A DNA stretch of 64,000 nucleotides from Pteria penguin (GCA_035048485.1 CM068580.1:58537483-58601482); one strand, 5' to 3'; numbered from the stretch's first letter, positions 1 through 11,912 are shown. Numbers and translations are program-made. The notes: generated by a model not told the origin, from the sequence alone.

Positions 1-102
1 ATATTTCAATTTTTTGCAGACTCTCTATTGATTGTATAATGCTATATATGACTTCTGATATTTGTAAACATATTTGTGCTGTGGAACAGGGGTAGCAAAA
101 AT

Positions 103-302
103 CGGCTGTGTGCTTAGTTAATGATCGAGAAGTCCGGGTTCGACTCCCACCGGTGGCTCATCGGTAGATAAGGCACATGTAAAAGATCTCTCGCTGTTTC
201 GGTTAGGTCTGTAGCGGTTTAAATTCTGTACATTGCATCATGCAGAGCCGTAACCATATACATGTATGTGCAATAATCTTAGTGTGGCGTAAAGCAAAAA
301 TC
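103..302 (+). repeat. Old, degenerate tRNA-headed SINE
   Basis: The B-box-like GGGTTCGACTCCC is followed by a body shared with the other SINE copies here: AAAAGATCTCTCGCTGTTTCGG, then a tRNA-unrelated core ending GCATCATGCAGAGCCG and GTGTGGCGTAAAGCAAAAAT. Part of the middle is missing compared with the full copies near 35.7 and 44.8 kb. No target-site duplication is visible. Confidence 0.6.
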
Positions 303-602
303 CCTCCCCCCCCCCAAAAAAAAGAGAGAAATCAATAAACAAAACAAAACAAAATAAACAAAACAAAACAAAACAACCCCCCCCCCAAAAAAAACCCCAA
401 TACAATACAACATCCCCTCCTCCCCTAAAAAAATAAACAAACAAAAAATTACAAAAACAAAACAAAAATTGTCTCTATTTGTCTCATTGCATTTAAAGAC
501 CTAAAAGAAACACCCCTAACCCCCAACCACCCCCCCCCCCAACCAAAAAAAAAAAAAAAAAACCAAACAAAAACCCCAAACAAACAAATAGAAAATTACA
601 AA
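298..602. repeat. A/C-rich low-complexity tract
   Basis: Runs of C and A with repeated AAAAC units (AAACAAAACAAAAC), plus pure C and A homopolymers. It lies directly after the tail of the SINE, so it may be an expanded SINE tail. I see no coding potential. Confidence 0.7.
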
Positions 603-725
603 AACAACAAAAAATATTGTCCTGTGTGTTTACTGAGTGTATATGAGGTAGTTTCTAACGTAATACACATTTAAACATTAGATTTCAGAAATGAATCTTA
701 TACTTTTATTTTTCGTTTTATTCAG

Positions 726-812
726 GTGTCAACAGAAAACTTGGACGGAAAACTGCATCAATGTGCGTGGTGCGATGATGCAAAGTTTTCCATCCAAATG
801 GTGTGTGATTGA
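726..812 (+). CDS. Possible terminal exon of a gene to the left
   Basis: A pyrimidine-rich stretch ending TTTTATTCAG is followed by 28 open codons and a TGA. The peptide begins VSTENLDGKL and contains a CAWCDD motif, so composition is protein-like. No partner exon is visible in the first 700 bases, which are SINE and low-complexity DNA, so any parent gene would start outside the window. I do not recognise the peptide. It could be chance. Confidence 0.2.
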   Translation: MSTENLDGKLHQCAWCDDAKFSIQMVCD

Positions 813-2716
813 CATACTGCTACTGCAGTTAAGAGTGGTACTATTGATATTAAACGAAGTATTCGTAAAAAGTAGTGATGACATTGTCGATGCATATGTA
901 TTCTAGATTTTGTTGATCGAGGAGTCAACAGAATGTTCCTATACTTAACATGATACGTCCTGTATTTTCTATCTTTTTTTTCAAATGATATGATTTTACG
1001 CTCGCATGGTTTCTGTCCACTGGCGTTTTCTTAGAATTTCGGTATAAAAAAAGTTAAAAAAAAATACGACAAACAAAACTATGTAAGCATGATTTTTAAC
1101 ACGAAGGCGACATTTTACAGTATCAGTAAATACTGTCTATGTTGTCTCTTTATCACTTCAAGTCTCTAGAAACATCATTATAATAGGGAAACAAGTGCGG
1201 ATACAAACATTTACGAGAGGGCGGTCGGGTTTCTACCTTTTGTGGTTAATTTTGTATTTAAAGTAAGTGAGGGATTGCACCTTCAAACAATATAAATCTA
1301 TTTGGTTTTTATGGAAAATTTTTACATCGAAAGGAGGGAGGGGCTCAACTCTAGGATCCTCTTCTGGATTCGACAAGTTTATTGATGTGCTCGTCAAGCA
1401 CTGATGCCCATGGGCGCCAGTCACATTAGGAAATATTTTGAAAAGTCAAAGGTCAAGTACAAAAGTCATTTACTTTTGTTAGCCAGTGGAAAGATCTTGT
1501 CACAAGATATACATTCGTGGAATATTAAAGCCCTATCTCTAACTAATCGAAATAAAGGTCACTGTTTGTTAAAATTTGCAGACAGACAAACATCTTAATA
1601 AAATGAAATGAAGACGGACAGACAAGAGAACAATAAAATAATTTCCAATCTCTGATATTATCGCAAATTGGATATCATCGTTACACAAGACTTTTTGAAA
1701 TACATATATAGGCAATAAAAATCAACGCAATACAAATATCTAATTACAATTGCTTTATTGATAATTAATAATAAATAATGAAAAAAGGTCAATGAAGAAA
1801 TACTTGTCTATTTTGATTGTTTTTCTGCTAATATGAAACAAACTCGCTTGAACCTTTGTGCTAATGAACAGAATAAAAAAGTAAGTATATACTGGATATT
1901 TCACCAACTCTGTCTCGACTGCTAAAATAAGTACAAAAATTAAATTTCAAATTAAGATGTTTTGCTTTTTCAGTACATTTACTCCTTGAATTAATTTTTG
2001 AAATTTGAAAATCTATTACACCGAAGCAGAAAAGGTGGTGTTTGTCATCACACTTGCCATTTTTTTTTCACTTAGAGCTTATCTGGTTTTGGAGTAATTT
2101 CTAACACACGATCATCCTTGTTCAAGCGAGCTTGCTCCCTTTGACTTGTTGAATCTACAACATCACTAATTACAATATTGACTAGAATTTACTCTTTCGT
2201 ATGTGGATAAATACAAGGAAATGTATTGAACAATTCGTCAATAGAAAATAAGACTAAACTATTATGACATTTCACATATCACAGTTAGCAAAAGCTTGAT
2301 CAGCAGACAAAGTCACAAAAACGTATTCCAATATACAAAACTTTTCAGTATTGATATTTTGGATTAATAAAATCTTTTCTTTAATACTGCAACTCTTCGA
2401 AATACCCCAGCTTTGAAATAACCTTCCAAACAGCACGTGAAAGTCCACGTGATGGATCACGTGCTACCAGAAGATCCGAAACGTAGAAGTATCGTCAGAG
2501 TTTGTTTCTCTTTTGGTGTGCTCTATCAATGGTTTTTGGGAACTACATAAATACTTACACAATCTATCTTAGTATGTAACTTATCTTATTAAATATTATA
2601 CTATCTCTATCAGACCATACCAAAAGAGAGACTCTGTATCGAATTATATGTTACAACATCAGAACTTAGAAGTTCGTCAAATGAATGTAACTCGAAAGTT
2701 CTCTGATTTATAGAGT
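813..2716. other. Intergenic, AT-rich, no gene seen
   Basis: Nothing coding is supportable. The right part must contain the 3' untranslated end of the minus-strand immunoglobulin gene. A possible minus-strand ATTAAA poly(A) signal lies at about 2379-2384, which is weak evidence. No repeat family was recognised. Confidence 0.5.
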
Positions 2717-3956
2717 TCAGTTCAGAGATTTGTAGCACACAGATAGGGCGATGAACAACATGGCCACAAGTCCTTGAGACTTCAGTGATGATCCACCGCC
2801 TGTAAAAAATGAAATGTTAAAATAATAATAATATCCATTAGTTATGCAGAATTGCACAATTAGTTACAGGAACTAGTTCACATTGTGGTCCTATGTGTAA
2901 AACCTATATACAACATATTAGTTATTCAAATAAGACATATATGGCGTTATGGTTGAACTGATTTTTTTTTTTTGGCTAGAAAAAGCAAATGTCAAATTAT
3001 CTTTGGAAAAGAAAGAAAGAAAGAAAAATAAAGAATCCAACTTACTGAGCTGAATGTTGAGCGTATAACTCATTGCACTCCAGAATCCCTCGTACGTTGC
3101 CTCACATCTGATCTCCTGGTTTTGGTCAAGGCTGGTCAATGTCATTGCCATGGTACTTATGGCATCACCATACCCTAAAAATTAAAAACAAAATAACATC
3201 TCCATCACATTTAAAAGAGACGGTCATAAAACCACCTTAAAGAGATCGTCTACTTTATTAAACGTACATGTACATATAAAGATTTGCATTGTGATACTTC
3301 ACAAGAATATTGTTAAACTCAAACCTTCACAGTTTTAACTCAGCATGACGACATCATTACGTCACCAATGCTAACATAACTTGTCATATGCATAGTATAC
3401 TATTATACTTACCATTGGATTGTACATTTTCCGTATAGTAGTAAGCAAGGTAGGTCAGATCCATGTTGTTGGTTCCCTTGTACCAGCGCAAAAATGGAGG
3501 TGGGTTGCTGTAAGTGGCACGGCATGTAATGTTCACTGTTTGACCGTTAATTGGGGCAGTTTCCCAATACACGGAAACGTTCGTTGGAAGTCCTAGAAAA
3601 ATATGAGACGATGTTATAAACTTGAAAAGAACAATTCCACCGTGTCGGCACGATGTCTATTAAAGATAAAATGACAGATGTTAATAAATTACACAGTTAG
3701 GAAGGAATAAACATTCAGCATTTTTGTATCGGCTAATGTTTTGTACATTCACAGTGGATGTGTCTAGCTAAACAGGAGACGCTTACTTCTCCTGGATACC
3801 TAGTCTCTTCTGTGATTTGTCAGGGATTTATAAATATCAATTTTGGCATGATGTTGTGAGTGCCTCTGTGTAATAGGGTTGCTACTTCGTATTTTACATG
3901 TGTCGCAGATTTGGTATAATGTACATGTTTCTGAAGAATATGAATAAATAAACGAA

Positions 3957-3991
<35 letters not shown>

Positions 3992-6400
3992 ATACAAGTA
4001 TCAATGCATTAAGATCGTAATAAAAACCTTATACACGTACAATAAAGAAAAATAAATAAATGAATGGATAAATTACATTTATATCATTATAAGTATAAAA
4101 CGTAATTCTAAATTGACTTCATCATGGATATATACGCCGCAAATTAGTTATTAATGTCGATTGATCATTATTATTTTTTAAAATTAACTTGGTGGCCGCA
4201 TCTCCCTGATGCTTTGTCAGAAATTTATACCTTTGCAACGGACCCACCCAAAGCGGCGATGGATTTTTTACGTACCACCCCTACCGTGACACGGGACCAT
4301 GCTTTTCATTGTCTCATCCGAAAGACGGGACAACAGTTTGTCCACGCTGGGATTTGAACCCGGAACCTCTCGGCCACAAATCGAGCACCTAATCCAATGA
4401 GCTACACTGATTCTCTGTAGAATTTGTGAGATCTAAAAGTCGCGAATAAAATATTTTGTTACAATACATGTATAATTATGTAGCTACTTACTGACAGGTT
4501 GGAAATAGATTTCTCTTGTTGTACTACCGATAGCACACTGGTAGGTTCCCTCGTCAGTCGAGTCTACATTCTTGATTGTCAAGTTATAGGTGCCCACCAC
4601 GGCATATTTGTTGGCGTTACTGGCGACAACGTTAGTTCCAAATGTCAGAGATGTGAAGGATCCACCAGCCGCTTGCTGTTTAAAGAAACAAATATATGTC
4701 ACATTCAGGGCCGTAGGAAGCAATGCAAAAATGGTGGTGGAAGGAGGGGGCGTTTTGAATTTCATTTCGTTTCGTAACGTGGTAGAAAAATCGGTCCATG
4801 ATCGGCCAAAAAAGGGGTTGCGTGCCCCTTGTCCCCCCATTCCCAGTTCCTACAACGTTCCATTTTAATTCTGTCGGAATAACGTCATTCTGTGAAATTT
4901 AGTTTTAATGGTACTTAATAAAAACGAAGAAAATACCAAGGTAGACAGGTTAGATCGAAATTAAAATATCAGATAACAGATATACTAATTATAATTAATG
5001 TATTATCTAAACTTATCATAATTTATGTATTATCTAAACCTATTTTACTTATGGCGACGGTATGTCATCTATCGTTATTCCAATCTGGAATAATGTCAAT
5101 AATGAATTCATGCTAATGAATATGATAAATGATCAACAATAAGACAGTCAAAAACATCATCAAGTAAATTTCATTGAAGCTCCTTACTTGTGAACGCCTC
5201 AAGTAACAATTAATCATTATAATGAAATCATATACACTTTGTAATGTACAATATTTACCTTTTTCCACGTTACACTATCTCCTCCTAGATTTGACACTAC
5301 ACATCCCAAAATGGCATCTTGTCCTATAACGGCAGAGGTGTTGTACGGCTCGATATCAAAGGTGACCCCATGGCACACTGAAAACAATTGCAATATTTAT
5401 GCTCTGAAAAATTTTTATATCTATCATCTGATATGAAAAATTTACGTTCATTTCCGTGATGATATTTTATTTAATAGATTAAGAATTGCTGCATTGTTGT
5501 AAATTATGTTAACTGTTTCTGTGTGATCGATGTTTCTGTGCCTATATTTTAAGATTACATGTAGGTATATGCGATTACAAATTTGAAAAACCATGAAAGG
5601 CTCTTGCTTTCTGTATTTATCCTCTGCGTTCGCCAACTTTATGTCACCATTGAGTTAAATGAGTTAAAGGCTGATACATAGATAAACACAAGGTAACAAA
5701 GTGAGAAAGTTTATGAAATAACGTCATTAGATCTATATATTATAAGTTTCCATCGGGACGGTCATAACCAAAATCATACTATCATTTCATTTGCCAGATG
5801 CTATGTTATGCTTTTCACGAGAGAGAGAGAATCTACAACAATAAAGTCAAAAGATAAATAGTTACACTAAATTTTATCGGGATCAAATACGGAATCAAAA
5901 TATTCTATTTTTCTTCCTTAAAAAGAGAATCCTTATTTAATTATGATAGTAGTGACTTAAAGAAGAAGAAAAAAAGATAGAACAAAACCAACAAAAACCA
6001 ATAATCTACCATTATGTCCTATGAACTAATGAAATGTAAATGAAATATTCATAATGTCATGATGATTTAATGAAGTTTTGTTATTCGGCATAAATATCAT
6101 CAAGAAGTACCGTTTGATTTTAAAATTCTATTTCATACTTTCATTTCACATCCATCTAAAAGACATAATTCTCAAATGTATATCTACTAAAGCAAAATGG
6201 GTATCAAGAGAATTGTAATTTGATGCACATAGATATTGTTGTACCTTTATATGATATGTCAATTTAATAAAAAGTACAAAAATCTTAATGTGAATCAGAT
6301 TTTGTTTCAATAACAAAACAAAAGTTGTTGAATTTTCTCATCAAAGATAATATTTCTTACCACTGACGATAGTGACCAAAACAGCTAAATATCCAAACAT
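2717..6400 (-). CDS. Two-domain immunoglobulin protein, probably GPI-anchored (six exons)
   Basis: Coding exons in order: 6400-6361, 5377-5259, 4675-4492, 3592-3413, 3174-3046, 2799-2717. Together they give 735 bases and 244 residues, with every phase joining and GT-AG at each junction. Residues 1-14 (MFGYLAVLVTIVSG) are a signal peptide split by intron 1. Ig domain 1 (about 17-115) has the first cysteine in ILGCVV, the tryptophan in VTWKK and the second cysteine in DEGTYQC, a V-set pattern. Ig domain 2 (about 118-216) has NITC, the tryptophan in LRWYKG and EIRCEA. Potential N-glycosylation sites are NTS, NLT, NVS and NIT. The C-terminus is a small-residue stretch (SGGSS), then hydrophobic LVAMLFIALSV and a short tail, which fits a GPI signal better than a transmembrane receptor. 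Each Ig domain is split by an intron. The protein is probably an extracellular adhesion or immune recognition molecule; partner unknown. Confidence 0.85.
3942..3993. repeat. AAAT microsatellite
   Basis: About thirteen AAAT units with one interruption, inside the intron between Ig exons 3 and 4. Confidence 0.95.
4191..4413 (-). repeat. tRNA-headed SINE, minus orientation
   Basis: Read on the minus strand it has a tRNA-like head with B-box GGGTTCAAATCCC, then the shared body (GACAATGAAAAGC, GGTGGGTCCGTTGCAAAGG) and core. It lies in an intron of the Ig gene and is diverged from the young copies. Confidence 0.75.
4707..4857. mobile_element. Short MITE-like insertion beside Ig exon 3
   Basis: About 150 bases ending in imperfect inverted repeats: GGGCCGTAGGAAG on the left, and GTTGTAGGAACTGGG when the right end is reverse-complemented. 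It has a G/C-rich, homopolymer-rich interior unlike the flanks. It ends about 30 bases upstream (gene sense) of the exon 3 acceptor. No clear target-site duplication. Confidence 0.5.
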
Positions 6401-6429
6401 CTTTGTTTTCAATGTGGCAACTCCAACTA

Positions 6430-6476
6430 AAGCAGAAAACTGAAATCGGACCTCAGACAGGGTGTCTTATATACTT
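6430..6476 (-). promoter_or_regulatory. TATA box and likely start region of the Ig gene
   Basis: On the minus strand TATATAAG occupies 6473-6466, about 65 bases upstream of the ATG at 6400. A start site would be expected near 6436-6440. The inferred 5' leader is short and has no upstream ATG. Inferred from spacing only. Confidence 0.55.
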
Positions 6477-6480
6477 CGTT

Positions 6481-8815
6481 CACCCAGGTTGCTTGGAGAT
6501 GGTGAAACTCGGGCGACGTTGGTGTCAGATTCGGGCATTGTTGTCGCCTAGAAGAAACATAATTGGATTGGGGGATATCCTTCATTATTAGCCTAATGTG
6601 CTCATGGAACTTTGGGTATTTATACTTGATATAAGCATGATCTATATGTCTAATTATTAGCCTGATTGTATCTTTATATACGTAATAGGCCGAAAACGTT
6701 CTGACCACAAGTCCGTTTATTGATCAGTGTTGTGGCGGCACCGGATATGGGGGGGGGGGGGTTCCGAATTTGTTGCTGGAATTTCATATGGCGAATCTAT
6801 ACAGATTTATTCTATTCTCTATTAGTATACGTATAGTCATCCTTTTTACGAATTACTCAAAAAATAAAACACTATCGATCTGGTTTTCAATGAGACGCTA
6901 TCATTTATCTTTCTTTAATTGTTAAGAAGTAAGAGAATACGGATGTTCAAATGTTGGTATGTCAAATTTAAGCTATACAATGGGTCTCTGAACGATTAGT
7001 TTTATACCTAAGTATTATTTCTTTATGTGCAGTGAAATGCGAGAAAATGAATTTACTATATACCTAATCCGAAGTCATAATAGCGATGACAAAATTGGAA
7101 TTATTTTATCTAGATAATAGTGCTCAATAGTGGTGGAGGGAACATGGCAAGTATGAGAGAACTATCGACTGAAGGTTGAGACATATGTACAAACCTTCAA
7201 AATGTCCCGACGGCATCTTCGCTAACCGTAACACTTGCTCCTTGTTTTCATTTCACCGAAACCGTTCAAAGAAGCCGATGCAAAAAGCGGACACTGGCTC
7301 GCAAAAATGCTGAAAATGCCTGTTGATCTGAAATTACCCAGAAATAACATGTAGGCAAGCTTCAAAATGATTTAGCTCATTTGCTGCCAATGCCTTTCAA
7401 CGCCGCAAATAATTCTTCAAGAAAATACCTTTCGCAAAACCGTAAAAATGATAAAAAAAAAAAAAAAAAAATACAACCCCCCCCCAAAAAAAGGAAAAAC
7501 AAAGGAAACAAATATTGTTGCCTCATTTCTCTGTGAGTTTAAGAGACATCCATGTATCTCATTCAATGTCATTGCTCTGAAACACCATATATTGTGTTGA
7601 CATACGATCTCGAAATAACACTTCGCTGTTTGGGAATTATACATATTAGCTAGGATAAAGAATGTTTACTCAAAGTCTAATCATCATAATTGGCTTAGTA
7701 ATACGAAGGAAATGCAATAAATAAATGCGCTGTGGTTTGTTTCAAGTTTTTGTTTAGATATCTCCATAAACCGCCCTCGTCGACGTGACGTTGCTCGTAT
7801 CAAGGTGTAATCGTGGAATGATTTACATAATCACCAAGGAGATACACCTTAACTTTTTTTTCTATTCTATTTATTCACATCATGCCCTTTAACAAAATAA
7901 ACCATTACCGGGCGATTAATGGCCTTTACAAATCTGTAATATGTACTGACAACAATTCATATAATAGATATAGACATAGGGATGGCAGTTGGGTACGTTA
8001 AAATATTTGTTTTTGAAAGTAACGTTTCGCTGACAGCAGAATTAAACTTAACTGTGATTTTCGGGTTACCTTATTACCTAGATCAGTTACATACACAAAA
8101 TAATCAAAAAGCTAATACCATAATCCTCTCCATCGCCTGGCTATGCCTCTTCACTATATTAGGTTGACTACAAGTTAATTCATGATACGCACATTTAGAT
8201 ATGTAGCATTTTAGAAGATAGTTTATTATGGACTTATTGGATATATCGAACAAAAAGTACGGTAGATTAGTCTCCATTTTACGTCATGTACATTTCATAT
8301 CTGGTGGTATAAGTGTCAAACAATAAGACCAACTTCTTAAATAATAAATATTGACATTGTTCATACCCCTGCTCGAGGTAATGCTCGCAACGTCTAGAGC
8401 GTCAACAACTTAGCAGGTACATGTACCTGGTAGGGAAGGCAAATCTGGGCGGAAAGAAAATCGGGTCGATTCGTTAAAATCATATTGAATGAACAAATTC
8501 TATAATGTCGATTGGCATACATATTAAAAAGATGTTGTTCAAGTAGTGCAGGTAAAATTCCTTGAAATGGTCAATAAGTAACAGACATAGCGATCGTCCG
8601 AATATACCGCATGATACGATTTCCTTTCCCGACCAGTGCGGTTGCTAGACGTGTATAGAACATGGAACACCGGTCTAAGAATACTTGAAAATGGTAAATA
8701 AGCTGGGAAATGTGTATTTTCTTATAGATTTTATCGATGAGATTTGGAAATGGAGGTGAAATTGATACTGAAAAAATCTATCATATACAACATTTTGTAA
8801 TATGATATAATAGGA
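6481..8815. other. Intergenic, no gene seen
   Basis: AT-rich DNA with a run of about thirteen G near 6749 and an A-run/C-run junction near 7451-7488. The open frames here are short and low in complexity. No repeat family was recognised. Confidence 0.5.
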
Positions 8816-9095
8816 TTAATTGATTGATTGATTGATTTTTGTTTAACGTCACACCACGAATATTTCAAGTATATGGTGACGGCATCTGCCTGATGCGGGG
8901 CATACAAATTTTGACCTTTGCAACGGACCCACCCGAAGCAGTAAGGAATCTTTAACGTGCCATGCATGCCACCACACGGGGCCTCGGTTTTTACTGTCTC
9001 ATCCGAAAAACAGGACACCGGCATGACCAAAGCGGGACTCGAACCCCGGCCTCCCGATCAGGAGGCGAGCGGGATACCACTAGACCACGTCGGCT
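8816..9095 (-). repeat. Full-length tRNA-headed SINE with target-site duplication
   Basis: The minus-strand head reads GCCGACGTGGTCTAGTGGTA (A-box), then GGCCGGGGTTCGAGTCCCGC (B-box), then the body, core and a (CAAT)n-type tail. The 13-base duplication TGATATAATAGGA flanks it at 8803-8815 and 9096-9108, showing retrotransposition. Confidence 0.9.
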
Positions 9096-9108
9096 TGATA
9101 TAATAGGA

Positions 9109-9830
9109 ATTTTGTATATATCCGTAAATGATACTTATCATTAAGGTTTTGGAACAAAATGTATGTATATTTTTCTTGACAATGCTTTTATTGGGATAAA
9201 CATTGTACCTGAAAGAACAATGATTTATGATTTTGATGATTTTATCCCATGTCCATGCAAATGTACATATAACAATCTGTTTGACAAATAGATCCAAAAT
9301 ATATATATCTTTTAGATGTTGTTTCTATTTCTTGATTTTCAGCATATGATCACGAAAACACTTTGATGTTTTAAAAAGAGTGGGGTCGACTTATTTAACT
9401 CATAACCACTGGTTTACAGATGTCAATCTCGCTAGAAAAAAACTACAACAAAAATCCCGACAAACTACCAAATCCCTGTCTTCTTTTCTTTCTTCGTTGT
9501 AGGACTGAAATACATATTTAACCAAAACTAAAATTAACAAAGTTTAACTATGTGATAATTATACAAAACATTCCAAAATAAAAACACATGCTATATGTAA
9601 TTATACATGCATGCATTTAGCGAGTTAATTTCTTCTTTCATGTATTACGATAGTAATTAACTTTTTTGCTATTACACATGTACATCGCAATTGTTCGACC
9701 TGCACACAATGAAAAATGATTCCTTAATAGTTTCACTTTGTATAAACATTACAATGATTTGGAGTTTGTCAGTGCTTCTATTTGAGAAGACATCTGGAAT
9801 ACTCCCTCAATCAAGATTCTGACATATCTT
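9109..9830. other. Upstream region of the homeobox gene
   Basis: AT-rich DNA without a coding signal. It presumably holds regulatory DNA for the gene starting at 9976, but I see no site I can name apart from the TATA box. Confidence 0.4.
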
Positions 9831-9833
9831 AAG

Positions 9834-9844
9834 GTATATAAAAG
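9834..9844 (+). promoter_or_regulatory. TATA box of the double-homeobox gene
   Basis: GTATATAAAAG lies 132 bases upstream of the ATG at 9976. A start site near 9866-9872 is expected from spacing. The stretch from there to the ATG has no upstream ATG, which supports an intact promoter. Confidence 0.6.
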
Positions 9845-9975
9845 ACATGTCCACCTTGTGGGCATCATTCCAAACTTGCAGATTAAAGAATCAAAGTTAA
9901 GCAAATCGAATTTTTAAAGTTATTATTCTGAAAATATTTAGCAATTATAATTGTGCAGTAAAATTCAGTTCAGAG

Positions 9976-11759
9976 ATGGATACTTCGTTATACTTTAGAA
10001 ACATTTCTGCCGTCCAGTCCCCTGGATACGATGGTTACCATGGTTACAGTAGCTACTATCCTGACATGACACCATATTATACAACATCACCAGTGATTCC
10101 TCACCTGTCAGCAATCACCAACACATTACCCATCATGCCACGCCGTGCATCAACAATGCAACAGTACCCAACAACCAGCCTACAACGTCTCCATAGCAAC
10201 CCAATGTTCAAGGATTTGACGAATTTACTGTCAGAAGAATGCTTACACATGCAGGTTCCTACTAACCTGGTCAACACCACATGGAGTGACCCATCCACCA
10301 CTAGACAACCAGAGGGCCAAGATATGTTTTCCCGTCATATGAGACTACAAGATGTGCTACTGAAGCTGCGATCTGAAAAGAAATTCCGTCACAGCGGTTT
10401 ACAGACAGAGTCCAAGTACAGTGCAGAAGTGGGTCGTATAGAGGTAGCGAGGTACCAAGCTTTATGTGCAACTGGAAGCAATTCGCTAGACAGACTGGCG
10501 GTCACCCATTACTATGACAACAGAGGTTAGAGCTGATCAAGAAATGTGAGAAGGATATAGAGCTAAGCTTTATACAAGCACAAGTCAGCATCTAAACAAG
10601 AGAAATATTCCATACCTCGTAGACCTATACTAAAGGTTGATAAACCTGTTCCAATTATGACATAAAGAGACCATTTCATACCAAGAACAGAAAAACAGTG
10701 CATTTCATCCTTACTCCAGACCAGATGATCTTCATGTCTTGGACTGTGATTCTCTTCAGGTCAGTGCATCACGTGATATTCTTAGCAAAACTGATTTGGG
10801 TGATTCTGAATTTTTTCGCCGATGAAAGTGCTTCCAATTTTATGAATACAACAGGGGATATTTTAGAACAAGCTAGAGTACTGAGTGGAATTTCCAAGGA
10901 TTTACTACCAGAGTGTGATAGTCTGACAATAAAGTGTAATGCATCTGTTGATACCACACAGCATCAATTACTATTTGACCAAAATGTGTTTACACAAAGG
11001 GGATTGCCGTTCACATCACCAAAAGTCTTTCGAAGTGAAGAAGTAGTGCTCACTGAAAATATTCCCAAATCATCGAGTTTCAGAAAGAGGAAGAGTGTTT
11101 CCAATGAGACAGACAATGATGACCAGATGACGAAGAAGCAGTGCACAGAGGTCAGAATGAGAGGGCGTAGTAAGCAGTTAACAGATCAACAGATAGGCCT
11201 TCTTGATGCATGGTATAGTCAGCATTTTACCTACCCATACCCAACAGAGGAAGAAATTGGACAGTTGTCAGAATCTACTGGGTTAAGTTACAAGCAGGTG
11301 AAGAAGTGGATGTCAAACAAGAGAGTGCGTAGTTTCAACACCCTATCTATTACTGGTAATCAGCATCCAATCAAACTCAAGTACAAAGGACAGCAGCAGG
11401 CAGAGAAACCGTCGCAGACGACACAAAAACCAAACTACCAACAACTTTCCATGAAGGCTAAACAGATCCTATCTGACTGGTATGAAGCAAATGTTCATGG
11501 TCCATATCCGACAGACGAGGAAAAGTCCCAACTTGTCGAGGCAGCAGAGATCTCATTGGTCAAGGTCAAGTCCTGGTTTGCCAACAAGAGGAGTCGTAAT
11601 CAGAACACCAAGCGTCAAGTGCCCAACTATTCCATCAAGAAATTCCCCGAGTACACATCCCATGTGCAGATGGTCAGTGTTAGCCGAGAACTGACCAGAA
11701 AGACCAAAATACAACTACTGGACACAACGTTGGAGATCTCAGAACATTGTAGAATCTAG
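9976..11759 (+). CDS. Intronless double TALE homeobox gene, frame broken in the middle
   Basis: The first open part (9976-10530) codes for a Tyr/Ser/Pro-rich N-terminus followed by a charged helical segment. The last open part (to the TAG at 11757-11759) carries two homeodomains. Homeodomain 1 (11160-11340) has the TALE loop with PYP and recognition helix WMSNKRVR. Homeodomain 2 (about 11430-11616) has GPYP and WFANKRSR. Residue 50 is therefore Ser and Ala rather than the Ile usual in MEIS, TGIF and IRX; the helix ends resemble PBC-type WFGNKR. Between the two parts, protein-like peptides continue in shifted frames (10524-10592, 10591-10662, 10661-10822), so the ancestral protein appears continuous and single-exon. 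Four indels explain it. It is probably a spiralian-specific TALE regulator (SPILE-like) acting in the nucleus. It may be a recent pseudogene or contain assembly errors. Confidence 0.75.
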
Positions 11760-11906
11760 TATTGTAATGTTATAATACAATATAACCAAATGTTCATTTG
11801 TATCAGTGCTGATCGTAAATACTCACTTATATTAATTGTATATTTTATTAAGTTATTTATCTGTATATATTGAAAATATCTGTAAATGTATAGTTATTAT
11901 TTCATC

Positions 11907-11912
11907 ATTAAA
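11907..11912 (+). promoter_or_regulatory. Candidate poly(A) signal of the homeobox gene
   Basis: ATTAAA, 148 bases after the stop codon. A canonical AATAAA lies further on at 12147-12152. Which is used cannot be decided from sequence. Confidence 0.35.

Noticed and set aside
4499..4868. Plus-strand open frames of 92 codons over Ig exon 3
   Set aside because: They mirror the minus-strand Ig exon and the MITE. The minus-strand exon has correct splice sites, phases and Ig motifs.
10101..10301. Minus-strand frame inside the homeobox gene
   Set aside because: Shadow of the plus-strand coding sequence, with no motif.
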